Assembly: GCA_937952285.1 (NCBI GenBank)
Contig: CALFZE010000138.1
Location: 1 to 45,374, forward strand
Reading direction: 5' to 3'
Length of the DNA: 45,374 nucleotides
Source of the DNA: UBA2428 sp002343545
Lineage (GTDB): Bacteria; Bdellovibrionota; UBA2428
Both the position numbers and the translations under genes were made by a program. Shown here piece by piece: positions 24,301-33,423 of this stretch. Positions within the stretch are counted from its first letter, which is position 1. Every line of letters begins with the position of its first letter. The notes beneath the pieces are model-generated. The model was not told the origin of the DNA and did not search any database. It saw only the letters and a program-made list of their open reading frames with translations.

Positions 24301-24543
24301 GCTGAGGTGATAGTTGCCCGCGCTCAAAGCCGCGGACCCGGGATCCGCCGAGAAGGCGACGTCGATGATGCGCGCGTCACGCACCGTGACGCCGACGAGC
24401 CGGGGAGTTTCGGTCTTGGCGGCGTCGTTCTGCGCGGAGTCGCGGCCGGAGCTGCCGACCGAGTTAAGGTAGCCCCCTTCGCAGGCAACAAGCAGGAAGC
24501 CACTCAAGACACACCAGCTTCGGGCGAAGGGCTCCCTTCTCAT
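21325..24543 (-). CDS. Large Kelch-repeat surface lipoprotein with Ig-like domains
   Basis: 1072 aa. MRREPFARSWCVLSGFLLVAC is a lipoprotein signal (LVAC). An Ig-like/SbsA-type domain (VRDARIIDVAFSAD to LSLRF) is followed by the module KSWSWSCTQTCLYRYVVDESPTWTP shared with the RCC1 lipoprotein, then several further Ig-like domains with TDAAGNLS repeats and two homologous blocks containing TQPxxVxAGQxFA and LSGTLxRNAVxGxATFPGIS. The last 270 aa are five or so Kelch blades such as HSAIWTGTEMWIFGG, YHTAVWTGSAMIVIGG and STVWTGTEMIVWGG. Kelch propellers usually mediate binding. The ATG is six nt after a TAAACT box. It lies downstream of the RCC1 gene's promoter region but is a separate unit. Function as a secreted adhesin is inferred. 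Confidence 0.88.
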   Translation of the reverse strand: MRREPFARSWCVLSGFLLVACEGGYLNSVGSSGRDSAQNDAAKTETPRLVGVTVRDARIIDVAFSADPGSAALSAGNYHLSGEGRGTLDERPDEVVVLASLQSGQSVVYRLIWSSGRLKNGGSLSLRFVPPSGGASTTPPEAVVETEVDVSGNAPVVLGLSNGSTATKTKSWSWSCTQTCLYRYVVDESPTWTPEGDFGTDTGTSLDGGDGTFYLHVQAQDDAGNLSEVVTVSAALDNTAPAAATARSWVGGSNNTAGLSTTITASWTPSASSDVVSQTIQFYTGTAGCTSGNELGSPITLSANASTQTLVGTEGPRHLYKITSTDAAGNSASACSGYKLIDVTPPTLTIGAPNVTTLVRGSGTITFPITYANASAVTLADGDVTVTGTNGITCTATVSGSGTTARTVTLGTSACVGAGGSITISLAAGTATDAAGNLSLAAGPSASVNLTVGAPAWAVFLTQPTDVLAGQAFATDLRARITDAYFNTVVTATDTVTLAIGTNPAQGTLSGTLSRNAVNGIATFPGISIDNSSTGSGYQLVLSSGSLVGDYSSVFYVRPSIAFQTQPANVAAGQSFASDISVRVIDFNGNPDTSSTVAITLSIPANANPGSSTLSGTLTRNAVAGVATFPGISLNKVGSGYRLLAGGTLSSTFDVTAGPAHHATISGLTSGFIRNFCSSALSVAVYDAHDNAVTDGTPTVQLSTTNATGVTNFYSDANCGNLLGTSAAPTDFSVAGGAGNVYIRHDTNESVRLVVTYGSQSQNLDVNHVAADTWSGNTPYTGAPSRRHSHSAIWTGTEMWIFGGASNSTYLSDVQAYNPATNTWRQVAASGSGPAARGYHTAVWTGSAMIVIGGRGTGYTQLYDAWSLSSSGTWTSLASNHGCYTTSSGLSSMAAFTSVPGVWNGSSVLLWNTGDLYTFETNGSCSTLDESGTSNAPLADRSFASAVWTGSRMLVWGGQGNGSGLNTGGQRNSSGNWSATSTSGAFTGLQMHSTVWTGTEMIVWGGVGGGWGGKRYNPSTNTWGASLSTTGTPSSFTYRKTAVYTGSAVIFWGGSSSTGTDLGIDAGYVYVP

Positions 24544-24687
24544 TCCTCCAGTTTAAGGGCCGCCCGAAACGGAGAGTGATTAAGATTTCGTGAATCGGAG
24601 GAATAAAGTTGCGCGCAAAAAGGCCTTGATCCAGCGCCTGAAACGCTCTCCCTCGAAGGGGGAGTGGGGATCCGATGCGGCGGTCCT

Positions 24688-25926
24688 CTAGAGGTCTTCG
24701 AGGCTTTGGCGTTCGCGGATAAGACGGGTACGGCCGGCGTCGAGCAGAACTTCGGGGGGGCGGGGTCGGCCGTTGTACGAGGAGCTCATGACGAAGCCGT
24801 ACGCGCCGGCCTCGCGAAAAACGACGAGATCACCCTCCGCGACTTCGGGAAGCGCGGCTTCGCGTTCGAAGAAATCCGAGCTTTCGCAGACGGGGCCGCA
24901 GAGGTCGGCCGGGGACGGAGCTCGGCGGGTAATCGCGACGGCCCGCCCTTCGGCGTCGCGCGCGAAGACGTCGAAGCGGTGGCGGGCGCCGTAGAGGGCG
25001 GGGCGCATGAGCGAGGTCATGCCGGCGTCGAGCCCGACGAAGCGGCGCTCCGCGCGGCGCTTCGTCGCGACGACGCGGGCGATGAGCGAGCCCGAGGTCG
25101 CCACGAGGTAGCGGCCGGGTTCGCAGAGCAGTCTCGGCGCGCCGAGCGCGTGGCGGGCGCAGGCCTCCCGCATCGCGCGCGCGACCCCGGCGGCGGCGGC
25201 TTCCACGTCGAGCTCGTTTTCGTCGTCGCGGTAGGGAACCCCGAATCCGCCCCCCATGTCGAGGTAGGCGAGTTCGAGGCCGAGCGCGCGCAGGCGAGGG
25301 CCCACGCGTTCGAGCAGTTGGGCGACGGCGCGTCCGAAGTGCGCGGCCTCCAGGATGCACGAGCCCGGCATGAGGTGGAGTCCGAAGCGCTTGACGCCGG
25401 CGGCACGCGCGCGGGAGTAGGCGGCTTCGACCTCGTCGAGCGAGAGCCCGAACTTCGAAAGCTCGCCGCCCGTGTTGATTTGCGCGAAGGCGCCGCGGCC
25501 CTCGTCGGGGTTCACGCGAAAACCGAGGGTCTCCGGCACACCCAGGCGCCGGAGCCGCTCGAAAGCCTCGAGGCTGTCGAGGTTCAGGTAGAGGGCGCCG
25601 TCGCGCGCGGCCGCCAAGTCGTCGGACGATTCGAAGTTGCCCGTGTAGGAAATGTCCGCCGGCGCGAAGCCCGCGCGCGCCGCCGCGCGCAGCTCGCCGG
25701 GGGAGGCGCAGTCCGCGCCGGCGCCCTCGGCCCGCAGCAGCTTGAGGATCTCCGCGTTCATGTTCGCCTTCACGGCGTAGTGGGCGCGCGTGACGAGCCC
25801 CGTCGCGGCGAAGGCCGCGGCCAGGCGTCGGTAACGCGCGCGGATCTCTTCGGCGTCGTAGACGTAGAGCGGCGATCCGTAGGTTTCGACGAGGGCGAAA
25901 GGATCCGTGCCGCGCGGGAGACTCAT
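24688..25926 (-). CDS. lysA: Diaminopimelate decarboxylase LysA
   Basis: 412 aa from the ATG at 25926-25924. The PLP lysine is Lys53 in HYAVKANMN, and the alanine-racemase-like barrel has GAGADCASPGELRAA, INTGGELSKFGLS, LHLMPGSCI (in place of the usual HIGSQ), YLDMGGGFGVPY and the PLP-phosphate EPGRYLV. The C-terminal domain carries the substrate residues CGPVCESSDFF and the AYGFVMSSSYNGRPRPPEVL ending, which identify the DAP rather than the ornithine/arginine enzymes. It converts meso-DAP to lysine. The gene stands alone, divergent from the hypothetical gene at 26015. In the minus strand TTATCT lies eight nt before the ATG. A 144-bp gap to the Kelch gene holds only a short CTCCC/GGGAG stem. 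Confidence 0.95.
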   Translation of the reverse strand: MSLPRGTDPFALVETYGSPLYVYDAEEIRARYRRLAAAFAATGLVTRAHYAVKANMNAEILKLLRAEGAGADCASPGELRAAARAGFAPADISYTGNFESSDDLAAARDGALYLNLDSLEAFERLRRLGVPETLGFRVNPDEGRGAFAQINTGGELSKFGLSLDEVEAAYSRARAAGVKRFGLHLMPGSCILEAAHFGRAVAQLLERVGPRLRALGLELAYLDMGGGFGVPYRDDENELDVEAAAAGVARAMREACARHALGAPRLLCEPGRYLVATSGSLIARVVATKRRAERRFVGLDAGMTSLMRPALYGARHRFDVFARDAEGRAVAITRRAPSPADLCGPVCESSDFFEREAALPEVAEGDLVVFREAGAYGFVMSSSYNGRPRPPEVLLDAGRTRLIRERQSLEDL

Positions 25927-26014
25927 GCCGTTCAAGATAATGAGTTTTTCTGATGGAGGGTATTGGACCTTCTCATTTTTTGGCGTCGCGGCCCTCGGAT
26001 ACCCTGCCTCCATC

Positions 26015-26605
26015 ATGGAGACTCTCGTTCACGAAGCCCAGCTTCGCGGTCGCCGTTTGGAGGCCTTCGTCCTTTGGTCGAGCCTCGTGCCCGAAGATCC
26101 CGCGGGCGCGGCGTTGCTGCGTCTCTTCGCCGAGACCGGGGCCGACGCGCGCGACGTGGCCTCCTTCGACGCCTTCGTCGAGTCGCTCGATCTCCCGGCC
26201 TGCCTGGAGTGGTCCCGCCTTGAGGCCCGATCCCGCGACGAGCTGCACGTCCACGTCTACGGCTTCCAAGGCCAGACGCTGGCGATCAAGCGCCGCTTCG
26301 CGGAGCGCTTCGGACCGCTCGCGTGGAAGAACCACGTCGGCGCCGTGGGGCCGCATCCCGAGCCCATGATGGAAACGTGTCTGCGCGTCGCCGATCGCGA
26401 AGCGGCGCGGGAAATCGCAAGGAGCTTCGCGGGCCGCGCGTCTTTCTTCGTGCACGAAGCGACCGAGAACGACCTGCGCGATCACACGGTCCTGGGGGAG
26501 TGGGTCGGCGAGCCGATCAAGCTCAAATTCGCCCACTTCGGGCGCTACGCGCGGGCGCAGCTCGTCAAGCGCCGGGAGACTTCGCCTTCGTCAGGCGCTC
26601 GCTGA
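26015..26605 (+). CDS. Uncharacterised soluble protein
   Basis: 196 aa, not recognised. The ATG at 26015 has no Shine-Dalgarno but TACCCT lies nine nt upstream, so the message may be leaderless; no better start exists in frame for the part that looks coding. The protein is mixed alpha/beta, with an LHVHVYGFQGQTLAIKRRFAERFGPL block, a RVADREAAREIARSFAGRASFFVHEATENDL block and the end GEPIKLKFAHFGRYARAQLV. There is no signal peptide or Cys cluster. The last 41 nt overlap the end of coaE on the other strand. The two repeated strand-helix units could be a ferredoxin-like pair, which I cannot confirm. Confidence 0.65.
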   Translation: METLVHEAQLRGRRLEAFVLWSSLVPEDPAGAALLRLFAETGADARDVASFDAFVESLDLPACLEWSRLEARSRDELHVHVYGFQGQTLAIKRRFAERFGPLAWKNHVGAVGPHPEPMMETCLRVADREAAREIARSFAGRASFFVHEATENDLRDHTVLGEWVGEPIKLKFAHFGRYARAQLVKRRETSPSSGAR

Positions 26606-27188
26606 GCCAGGCGTCCGCGAGCTTCTTGAGCGCGGCCTCCGAGCCGTCGTTCTTCCAGCGCTGCGTCGCGACCCGCTTCATGAGGTCGTCGTCTTGCATG
26701 GCGAAGAGGGCCTCGACTTCGAGTTTGCCCATCGAGTCGCGCTTGGCGATGCGATTGACCCGCTTGGTGAAGTCCGTCTCGACGAGCAGGATGCCTTTGG
26801 CGACGCGGTGAAAGCCGCTTTCCGCCAGACGCGAGCCTTCGACGAAAGCGAATTTCGCGCCGCGCTCTTTCCAACGGGTGCCTTCGCGCTCGATGTGCCG
26901 GAGCACGAGGGGATCCAGGATGGCCTCGAGGCTTTCCTTCTCGCTCGGGTTCGACATCAAGCGCTTCATCATGGCGCGCTTGTCGAGTTGACCCAGGGAA
27001 TTGAGGACGGAGGCGCCGAAGAATTTGTAGATCTTCTCGAAGCCTTCCTTGCCGGCCTCGGTGTTACGGTCCACGACGAGGGAGCCGACGCGGTCGGCGT
27101 CCAGCGTCGGGTAACCGAGGCTCGCGAAGTGGCGCGAGAGAGTGGATTTGCCCGATCCCGAGAGTCCCGTGATTCCCCAAACTTCCAT
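26565..27188 (-). CDS. coaE: Dephospho-CoA kinase CoaE
   Basis: 207 aa. The P-loop GLSGSGKS spans residues 8-15, followed by YPTLDADRVGSLVV, the family's base- and substrate-binding DAD motif. A helical lid with LDPLVLRHIE and later ILLVETDFTKRVNRIAKRD (the VxxxxxxQxxRLxxR-like region) complete a small P-loop kinase. It makes CoA from dephospho-CoA with ATP, the last step of the pathway. AGAAGG lies five nt before the ATG; its promoter shares the 48-bp gap with the acyltransferase gene going the other way. Confidence 0.92.
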   Translation of the reverse strand: MEVWGITGLSGSGKSTLSRHFASLGYPTLDADRVGSLVVDRNTEAGKEGFEKIYKFFGASVLNSLGQLDKRAMMKRLMSNPSEKESLEAILDPLVLRHIEREGTRWKERGAKFAFVEGSRLAESGFHRVAKGILLVETDFTKRVNRIAKRDSMGKLEVEALFAMQDDDLMKRVATQRWKNDGSEAALKKLADAWLSERLTKAKSPGA

Positions 27189-27221
27189 GGGGACCTTCTA
27201 GCAGGGCCGCCCGTGCCTTGC

Positions 27222-27227
27222 TAAGCT
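27222..27227 (+). promoter_or_regulatory. Extended -10 box (TG-C-TAAGCT) before the PlsC-type gene
   Basis: TTGCTAAGCTCA lies nine nt before the ATG at 27237. The same GCTAAGCTCA word stands eight nt before the aldehyde dehydrogenase gene (39253-39262) and, on the other strand, before the lipoprotein gene starting at 44257, so it is probably a preferred promoter element here. Confidence 0.5.
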
Positions 27228-27236
27228 CAAAACCGA

Positions 27237-28070
27237 ATGCGTGCGATATTTCGTTATCCCGGCCCCCTGTGGAAACTCACGTCCGCGGTGGGTTACATCG
27301 GCGTCGTCCTCTCCGTCATCCCCTGGACCATTCTCATCGTCGGCACGGTTATGCTGGGCGTCGGGCGAAAGACGCAGACCGTTTTTTTGCGATCCTGGTT
27401 TAGCTTCGTCTCCTGGTGCCACGGACTTCGTTACGTCGTCGAGGGAGCCGAGCACTTCGATCCCTCCCAACCTTCGCTCGTCGTGAGCAATCACCAGGGG
27501 CTCTACGACATCCCGGCCGCCTACGCGGCGTTGCGCGGCGACCTGCGTATGATGGCGAAGGCGGAGCTCTTTCGCATCCCGGGTTTCGGCCACGTCATGG
27601 CGCACACGGAGTTCATCCCGGTGCACCGCGAGTCGGCGGCTTCCAGCCGCGGCGCCGCCGAGGCGTTGCTCAAGCGGCTTCGTAGCGGCCTGCACGTCTG
27701 GGTCGCGCCCGAGGGCACGCGCTCGGAGACGGGCGTCCTCGGCAACTTCAAGCGCGGTTCCTTCGCGATCGCGATCCAGGCCGGCATTCCGATCCAGCCC
27801 GTGCTCGTGCTCGATTCGCGTCTCGCGTGCCCCAAGGGGTCGGTCCTCCCGCGCCCGCGTTCGACCATCCACGTTCGCGTTTTGCCCCGCATTTCCGTCG
27901 AGGGTTACACGATGGAGCGTCGCGCGGAACTGGCCCAGAAGGTCCGCGAGATCATGCTCGCCGAGATGTTCCGCGCGCCCACTCCCCGTCCGGAACCGGA
28001 CGTTTACTCGTCGCCGCTCTTCCCGGCCGGGGGCGACGCGCCCGTTATGGCCGAGCCTCGACGGATTTGA
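27237..28070 (+). CDS. plsC: 1-acylglycerol-3-phosphate acyltransferase (PlsC family)
   Basis: 277 aa. An N-terminal membrane segment (VGYIGVVLSVIPWTILIVGTVML) is followed by the HX4D catalytic motif NHQGLYD (His86 to Asp91) and the phosphate-binding EGTRS (from Glu159). FKRGSFAIAIQAGIPIQPVLV is the fourth conserved block. The enzyme acylates lysophosphatidate to phosphatidate at the inner membrane in phospholipid synthesis. The C-terminal 30 aa are Pro-rich and not conserved. No Shine-Dalgarno sequence is visible, and the -10-like TAAGCT lies nine nt upstream. The final 26 nt overlap the 3' end of the LamG gene on the opposite strand. Confidence 0.92.
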   Translation: MRAIFRYPGPLWKLTSAVGYIGVVLSVIPWTILIVGTVMLGVGRKTQTVFLRSWFSFVSWCHGLRYVVEGAEHFDPSQPSLVVSNHQGLYDIPAAYAALRGDLRMMAKAELFRIPGFGHVMAHTEFIPVHRESAASSRGAAEALLKRLRSGLHVWVAPEGTRSETGVLGNFKRGSFAIAIQAGIPIQPVLVLDSRLACPKGSVLPRPRSTIHVRVLPRISVEGYTMERRAELAQKVREIMLAEMFRAPTPRPEPDVYSSPLFPAGGDAPVMAEPRRI

Positions 28071-30700
28071 GCTCGGGCGAGCAGGCCGCGGCGCCCGCGC
28101 CGTAGTCGCAGGCGGTCGAGGCGTCGTCGCTCTCGAGGATCGCGCGGTAGCGGAAGTAGCGCTCGGTCGGGTCCGCGAGGCCCGTGAAGCTCGAGAAGAG
28201 CAGGTTCGCCCATCCCGAGAGCACGTTGCCCGTGGCGACGCCGAGGGCGCTCAGGACATCGTTATTGTGGTACTCCGAAAAATACGAGGCGAGGTCTCCG
28301 CCGGGGCCGATCCAGGGTTCCGTCGTCTCGTTGCAGGTCGTCGTGGCGCAGGCGCGTACCTGGAACTTGACGCGGTTCGCGCCGCGACGGTAGAGCTGCC
28401 GGACTTCGCCCGCGTTCAGGACGCGCGACCACATCGCGACCTCGTCGAGGCTGCCGCGCATTTGGTTGCTCGTTTCGGAGAACTGGAGGTTGCCGCTCGG
28501 GGTCGTGAGCGTCGTCGTACCGGTTTGCCGCGACTCGCCGTCGACGTAGATCGTCACGTTGCCGCTCGCATCGACGGTCGTCACGACGTGGACCCATTGG
28601 TTCAGCTTGGTGAGCGCGGCGGTCTCGACATCGTGGCCCACGTCCTTGCGGCCGAAAGAGACCGTGCCCGAGTTGCGGAGGCAGCTGAAGTATCCACCCG
28701 TTCCGGTCCAGATGATCGGAGCCATGCAGGCCGTGTTGTAATTGGAAGGGCTGGCCCAGTACGCCCAAGTGAACCCGCCGTCGAGCTTGAGGGCCGCGGG
28801 GCTGCCGAGATCGACGTAGTCGTTCGCGCTCGCGAAGCGGAAGGATTGCCCGATACGTCCGGGCGCGTAGGCGATCGTGTTCGTCGCGTCGTCGTCTTTG
28901 GCCGCCCCGTGGGTCGGCGTCGTCGCGCCCGAGGCGTCCGCGAGGACCGCGTCGTCGTCGATCGTGCCGATCGGCCCGTCCAAGTGCCAGAGCGCCGCGA
29001 TGCCCGTCATGAGGTTGGATCCGATATCCGCGTAGTCCGTCGACGTTTCGCTCGTGCCGCCGCTCGGAAGTCCCTTGCCGAAGGGAAGGGTCGTGATCCA
29101 TTTGAGTCCGTCCCAGGCCGTGCTCGCGCCGGCGTCGAAAGCGCGCGACACGTAGCTGCCCGATGCTTTCGCGGACTGCCGCTCGTAGACCGCCCGGATC
29201 TGCGCGGGCGTGAGGACTTTGGACCACATCGCGAGCTCGTCGATCGCGCCGTTGAAATAGCGGGGAGTCGTTCCGGCGTCGTAGTTGCCGATGATCATGG
29301 GGTTCGTGTTGGCCGAGCCCATCGTGACGGACGAACTCCGGCCGACCTCGACGCCGTTGACGTAGAGAACGGTTTCGGAGGCGTTCGCCGTGACGGCGAC
29401 GTGCTGCCAGGTGCTCAGACCGATAACGCGGATCACGGTCAGCTGGCCCGTCCCGATGAGGGCGAGCGAGGCGGGCGAGGAACCGTTCAGGTTCCCGATC
29501 TGGAAGTCGAAGGTTCCGGCTTTACGGGCGATGCGTCCAAATCGATTCGAGCCGGAGAGGTACCCGAAAGTCGTCGGATTGATCCACGCCGACATCGTCA
29601 TTTCGGTGGGGTTCAGCGAAGCATCGTTCGGAACGCTCACGTAGTCCCCGCTGCCGTCGAGGGCGAGGGACTGGCTGCCGATGCGCGCGGCCCCGCTCGG
29701 GGCCGCGTCTCCCGACGCCGTGCCGTGGTTGCTGCCGCGCGAGTCTTGGAGGTTACCGTCGAACTTCCAGTAGGAGGTCAGGGAGTCCCACTCGGGGGTC
29801 CAGTCCGCGGCGAGTTCGGTCGCGTTGGCGGACGTGTTCAGGATGAGCTTGCCCGCGATCCGCTGGGTGCCGGCGTGGGTGCCGGAGAAATCCCCGTCGT
29901 TTTCGTCGACGTGGGTTCCCTCGCCGCCCGAAACGGCGTTGACCGTGATCGAAACCGTGGCGGCCGCGGAGTTGGCGCTTCCGTCGTTGACTTTAAAGGT
30001 GAAGGAGTCGGAGCCCGTATAGCTCCCGGTTGGCGTGTAGCTGAACGAACAGTTGCCGTTGACCGTGACGGATCCGTGTCCGGGGTCGCTTTCCTTGGCG
30101 CAGGTGAGCGCGCTTCCCTCGACGTCCGATCCGTCGAGATGGGGCCGCGTCGATCCGTTCGAGGTATAGGTCGTGTCCTGATTCATCGAGAAGGAGGCGG
30201 CGCTCGCGACGGGAGCGTCGTTGACCGCGGTGATGCTGAGCGTGGCCGTGGCGGAGTTGGAGCTTTGCCCGTTCGTCGTGACGGTGTAGGCGAAGGACGC
30301 CGATCCGAAGTAGTTGGCCGTCCCCGTGACCTTGAGCGTACAGACGCCCGATCCGTCGCAGGCGCAGGCTTGCGTGAGCGTGACGTTCGAGAGGGCCGAG
30401 ACGGCGCACGAAGTCGCGAGGTCGTTCTCGTCGTCGGTGTAAGAAAGCGTGAGGACGCCGCTCTCGGCATCCTCGGCGAAGGCGGCGGGCGAAATATTCT
30501 CCGCGACCGGCGCGGTGTTCGGAGCCGCACTCGCGGTCGGCGAGGGGCTTGGCGTCGGAGAAGGCGTCGAGCTCGCCCCGGGGGTCGGCGAGGAGGGGAC
30601 GCTCGTGATCGGAGCTTCGATCTAAACCGAGATAGGGTCCGCAGGCGCCGACCGCGAGGAGCGAAAGTAGGAAGGGGAGCCCGCGCGTAATCTGGATCAT
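28045..30700 (-). CDS. LamG-domain surface lipoprotein, interrupted by a frameshift after the signal peptide
   Basis: The signal part MIQITRGLPFLLSLLAVGAC (ATG at 30700-30698) has a lipobox, but its frame soon turns into unrelated Arg-rich sequence. The body lies in the next frame, which is open from a stop at 30624-30622 to 28045. That frame reads a Pro/Ser/Thr linker (SPTPSPSPTASAAP), two cadherin-like repeats ending in VNDAPVAS, then two LamG/concanavalin-type domains (SLTSYWKFDGNLQDSRGSNHG and IAALWHLDG), each closing with IDEVAMWSRVLNAGEVRQLY-type sequence. The body has no ATG, GTG or TTG for about 145 codons, so it must have been read from the signal part. Removing one base near 30622-30630 would join them as ...LGLIEAPITS. 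It is a mutation, a sequencing error or, less likely, programmed frameshifting. Confidence 0.75.
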
Positions 30701-30706
30701 GCTATC

Positions 30707-30740
30707 AGTGTAGGAGGCCACGATCGCTCGCCCCGTGAAG
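30707..30740 (-). promoter_or_regulatory. Promoter-like pair shared by two lipoprotein genes (LamG gene)
   Basis: CTTCACG (30740-30734), 21 bases, then TACACT (30712-30707) followed by G, the same as before the RCC1 gene. TACACT is six bases from the ATG at 30700, so the transcript should lack a leader. Confidence 0.35.
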
Positions 30741-30787
30741 ATCGCATGAAGATGGGATAGTTCGTGTTAGCCGGCGGCTACGTCGAT

Positions 30788-32287
<1,500 letters not shown>

Positions 32288-32347
32288 CGTCAGATCGCCC
32301 TCCCTTCTTTGTCTTCTTTTCGGCGTTCGCGCTAAGGTTCTTGAACG

Positions 32348-32785
32348 ATGGAGAGCTCGCCGATCCAAGTACGTCCGATCGACTTCGAACTCGAGGGTCA
32401 GTCCGCCTACGAACTCCTGCGGGAATTGCGCGGCGGGCTCGCGTTCGAGGACTTTGCCGCGATCTATCGCGAGGCCTCGAAAAGCGACGACTACCGTTTT
32501 TGGGGGGCCTACCGCGGCCACGAGCTCCTGGGTCTCATGGGCGCGCGCGTTCTGCACGACTTCGTGCACGGCAAACACTTCTACGTGGACGACCTCGTCA
32601 TCGGGAAGGAGTTCCGTTCCCAGGGGATCGGCCAGACCCTGCTCGCTTTCGCCGAAACGCAGGCGCGCGAGTGGGGCTGCCGCGGCCTCCGTCTTTGCAC
32701 GGGTTTCGAGAACGAAGGCGCCCGCCGTTTTTACGAGCGCGAAGGCTGGGCTCCCCGCGCCATCGCTTTCAAGAAGAAGCTCTGA
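32348..32785 (+). CDS. GNAT-family N-acetyltransferase
   Basis: 145 aa. The fold is seen as RPIDFELEGQSAYELLRELRGGLAFEDF (helix 1), FYVDDLVIGKEFRSQGIGQTLLAFAETQA with the acetyl-CoA loop RSQGIGQ, then LRLCTGFENEGARRFYEREGW with the NEGARRFYE motif of motif B. It moves an acetyl group from acetyl-CoA to an amine of an unknown substrate. The ATG has no Shine-Dalgarno; TAAGGT (32333-32338) lies nine nt upstream. A GCCCCGCGCGGGGC palindrome (32797-32810) follows and may be a weak terminator, without a T-run. Confidence 0.9.
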   Translation: MESSPIQVRPIDFELEGQSAYELLRELRGGLAFEDFAAIYREASKSDDYRFWGAYRGHELLGLMGARVLHDFVHGKHFYVDDLVIGKEFRSQGIGQTLLAFAETQAREWGCRGLRLCTGFENEGARRFYEREGWAPRAIAFKKKL

Positions 32786-32913
32786 AGAGGCTCTTTGCCC
32801 CGCGCGGGGCCTTCCGGCGTCCGGGATCGCTAACGCGCTGCCGAAATTTTGAATTCCTGTGTCTTCTTTGACACTTGTCGCGGGGCTCCCGGGTTAATTT
32901 ATCAAAGAGGCTT

Positions 32914-33423
32914 ATGGCGATTTCTCTTCGCGCGCGAAATTTTGGATGGCTCTTCGCGGGCCTCTTGGGCGCCTGCTCCCTGGGCGGGCCTTTGCGCGTC
33001 GACAAGAAGGCCAAGGACTACCGCACGGGTCATCCCGGCGGCGGTTGGCTCGAGCGCCGCGTGGATTCGAGCCAAGAGGCCGCCGACAAGATCTTCGAGT
33101 CCTCCCGCGGCAATGCGTTGCTGGCCATCGGTTCGGCTTGCGGCGTCTACCAGACGACGACGCTCGAGGCGCTCGCGCGCGATCTCGTCGGCCCGCTCCG
33201 CGAGGCCGAGATCCTGCTTCAGCGCACGCGTCCGCTCGACGGCCGCGAGGGACTGTTGACCGAGGCGCGCGGCCGCGTCGACGGCGTCTCGGTGGGAATG
33301 CTGGCCTTCGTCCTGCGCAAGAACGATTGCCTCTTTGATTTCACGCTCACCGCGCGCGAGCCGCTTCGCCCGGAGGACCGCGTCGCCTTTGAGAACGTGC
33401 TCAAGGGTTTCCGCTATGAGTGA
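32914..33423 (+). CDS. Lipoprotein at the head of the mla operon
   Basis: 169 aa. The signal MAISLRARNFGWLFAGLLGAC has a lipobox (LGAC). The mature protein is short and mostly helical with GGGWLERRVDSSQEAADKIFESSRGNALLAIGSACGVYQTTTLEALARDL and a final strand pair CLFDFTLTAREPLRPEDRVAFENVLKGF. AAAGAGG lies before the ATG. It overlaps the permease gene by 8 nt, so it should work with the lipid transporter, perhaps as its periplasmic or outer-membrane partner as MlaA or MlaC do elsewhere; it has no sequence likeness to either that I can see. Confidence 0.7.
   Translation: MAISLRARNFGWLFAGLLGACSLGGPLRVDKKAKDYRTGHPGGGWLERRVDSSQEAADKIFESSRGNALLAIGSACGVYQTTTLEALARDLVGPLREAEILLQRTRPLDGREGLLTEARGRVDGVSVGMLAFVLRKNDCLFDFTLTAREPLRPEDRVAFENVLKGFRYE

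Noticed and set aside
28267..30690. 807-codon plus-strand frame opposite the LamG gene
   Set aside because: Low-complexity Arg/Val-rich sequence typical of the antisense of Ser/Thr/Asp-rich genes in GC-rich DNA.
32797..32810. GCCCCGCGCGGGGC as a strong terminator after the GNAT gene
   Set aside because: No T-rich tract follows, and such palindromes are frequent by chance at this GC content.
32868..32900. TTGACA-N21-TAATTT as a promoter for the mla operon
   Set aside because: The spacer is too long for sigma-70; noted only because the 21-nt distance resembles the two lipoprotein promoters, which may be coincidence.
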